This document shows positions 63,307-64,000 of a DNA stretch of 64,000 bases, piece by piece. The stretch spans positions 62,001-126,000 of the forward strand of contig CATOTC010000001.1 in assembly GCA_951812975.1 (NCBI GenBank), given 5' to 3'. Below the pieces are notes generated by a model, which was given only the letters and a program-made list of their open reading frames with translations, was not told the DNA's origin and ran no database searches. Position numbers and translations under genes: made by a program. This stretch comes from an uncultured Acidimicrobiales bacterium. Lineage in GTDB: Bacteria > Actinomycetota > Acidimicrobiia > Acidimicrobiales > Aldehydirespiratoraceae. Each line of letters opens with the position of its first letter. The first letter of the stretch is position 1.

Positions 63307-64000
63307 GCAGGTCCGCCGGGGGGTTCACTGAAGTCGCTCGCCTTCTCGTATGCGTCGACGATCTCCTGCACGATGCGGTGGCGCACCACATCCCGCTTGG
63401 TGAGCCACACGAAGCCGACACCTTCAATAGCACCCAGAATCGGTTCCAGACCTGCGAGGCCACTGCGACCGGTCGCTACGTCGACTTGGGTGATGTCACC
63501 GGTAACGACTGCCTTCGATCCATGACCGATCCTCGTCAGGAACATCTTCATCTGTTCCGCTGTGGTGTTCTGGGCTTCGTCGAGGATTATGAACGACGAG
63601 TTGAGCGTGCGACCGCGCATGAATGCGAGCGGCGCCACCTCCACTACCCCTCGTTCCATCAACCGCTCAACACCGTCGGCACCGGCCATGTCGTGGAGCG
63701 CGTCGTACAGCGGGCGAAGATAGGGGTCGACTTTGGCCATCAGGTCGCCGGGCAGAAACCCGAGACGCTCTCCGGCCTCGACGGCAGGCCGGGTCAGGAT
63801 GATCCGTTCAACCGATTCGGATTGAAGAGCGGCGACTGCAGTCGCCACCGCCAACCAGGACTTCCCCGTCCCGGCCGGACCGATCCCGAAGGTGACGACA
63901 TTGTCCGCGATCGCTTCGACGTACCGCTTCTGCCCGCTCGACTTGGGACGGATCACCCTGCCTCGGTCAGACCGCAGAATCTCATGGTTCAACAGGCTCG
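63303..64000 (-). CDS. phoH: PhoH-family ATPase (5' part outside window)
   Basis: The frame stays open to the window edge ([13 protein letters not shown]), so the start is missing; the TTG at 63992 in the ORF track is internal. Walker A is [16 protein letters not shown], Walker [13 protein letters not shown], followed by [24 protein letters not shown]. PhoH proteins are cytoplasmic ATPases often found beside YbeY and linked to RNA metabolism. About 230 of the usual 320-350 residues are present. Confidence 0.93.
   Translation of the reverse strand, partial: SLLNHEILRSDRGRVIRPKSSGQKRYVEAIADNVVTFGIGPAGTGKSWLAVATAVAALQSESVERIILTRPAVEAGERLGFLPGDLMAKVDPYLRPLYDALHDMAGADGVERLMERGVVEVAPLAFMRGRTLNSSFIILDEAQNTTAEQMKMFLTRIGHGSKAVVTGDITQVDVATGRSGLAGLEPILGAIEGVGFVWLTKRDVVRHRIVQEIVDAYEKASDFSEPPGGPA

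Overview
The window looks like a chromosomal segment of a GC-rich Gram-positive actinomycete, most likely class Acidimicrobiia or a close relative (inference). Supporting signs are many GTG starts, Thr-rich linkers after signal peptides, an actinobacterial-type phosphofructokinase (Gly104-like with Lys124-like), a PimB-like mannosyltransferase, two F420-type LLM oxidoreductases, a DEDDh exonuclease/UvrC-like fusion, and the cluster phoH-ybeY-corC-era-uppS-recO-glyS-dnaG-sigA. Genes are tightly packed. Every gap longer than 300 bases between protein genes is filled by an RNA gene, and no prophage, insertion sequence or CRISPR array was seen.

Layout. 0-8.5 kb: end of a sensor kinase with its GerMN-like lipoprotein, pfkA, glpK, an alanine-type aminotransferase, a small block ending in a PimB-like glycosyltransferase, and queG. 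8.5-11.3 kb: a Tat protein plus GMC oxidoreductase and a Cys-rich small protein, bracketed by two inverted copies of a dispersed repeat; a third copy follows glpK. 11.3-15.9 kb: exonuclease/UvrC-like fusion, trpD, a membrane protein and a DegT-fold protein with His in place of the PLP lysine. 15.98-16.35 kb: RNase P RNA. 16.3-19.4 kb: an operon whose last gene is read here as a UGSC-family selenoprotein. An in-frame UGA is followed by a SECIS-like hairpin, and the gene is translationally coupled to a conserved 353-aa partner. 19.5-23.4 kb: oxidoreductases, cold-shock protein, homocysteine methyltransferase. 23.5-30.5 kb: a branched-chain amino-acid-type ABC transporter compressed into three proteins: a LivH-LivM fusion, an MFS-LivF-LivG fusion and a binding protein.

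30.5-39.7 kb: acyl-CoA ligase, a membrane-anchored sensor-like protein, a CobW GTPase, a MazEF-type toxin-antitoxin pair, a PIG-L deacetylase, a cobQ gene broken by three frameshifts, an LLM oxidoreductase and a HAD protein. 39.9-45.0 kb: a MacAB-like efflux operon whose adaptor carries 78-bp in-frame repeats in both arms. 45.0-50.3 kb: tRNA-Val and an aapJQMP-type polar amino acid transporter; its AapQ has an RDD-like N-terminal extension. 50.4-53.8 kb: inositol-phosphatase-family enzyme, a peroxiredoxin remnant, metY with a structured leader, and two tRNAs. 53.8-64 kb: sigA, dnaG, glyS, recO, uppS, era, corC, ybeY, phoH, with an internally deleted dinG remnant between uppS and era.

The strongest discovery is the selenoprotein operon. 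The recoding signal was read directly from the sequence, but the selenium machinery (selA, selB, selC, selD) was not seen in this window. Two genes (cobQ, dinG) are disrupted in ways that could be true decay or assembly error.
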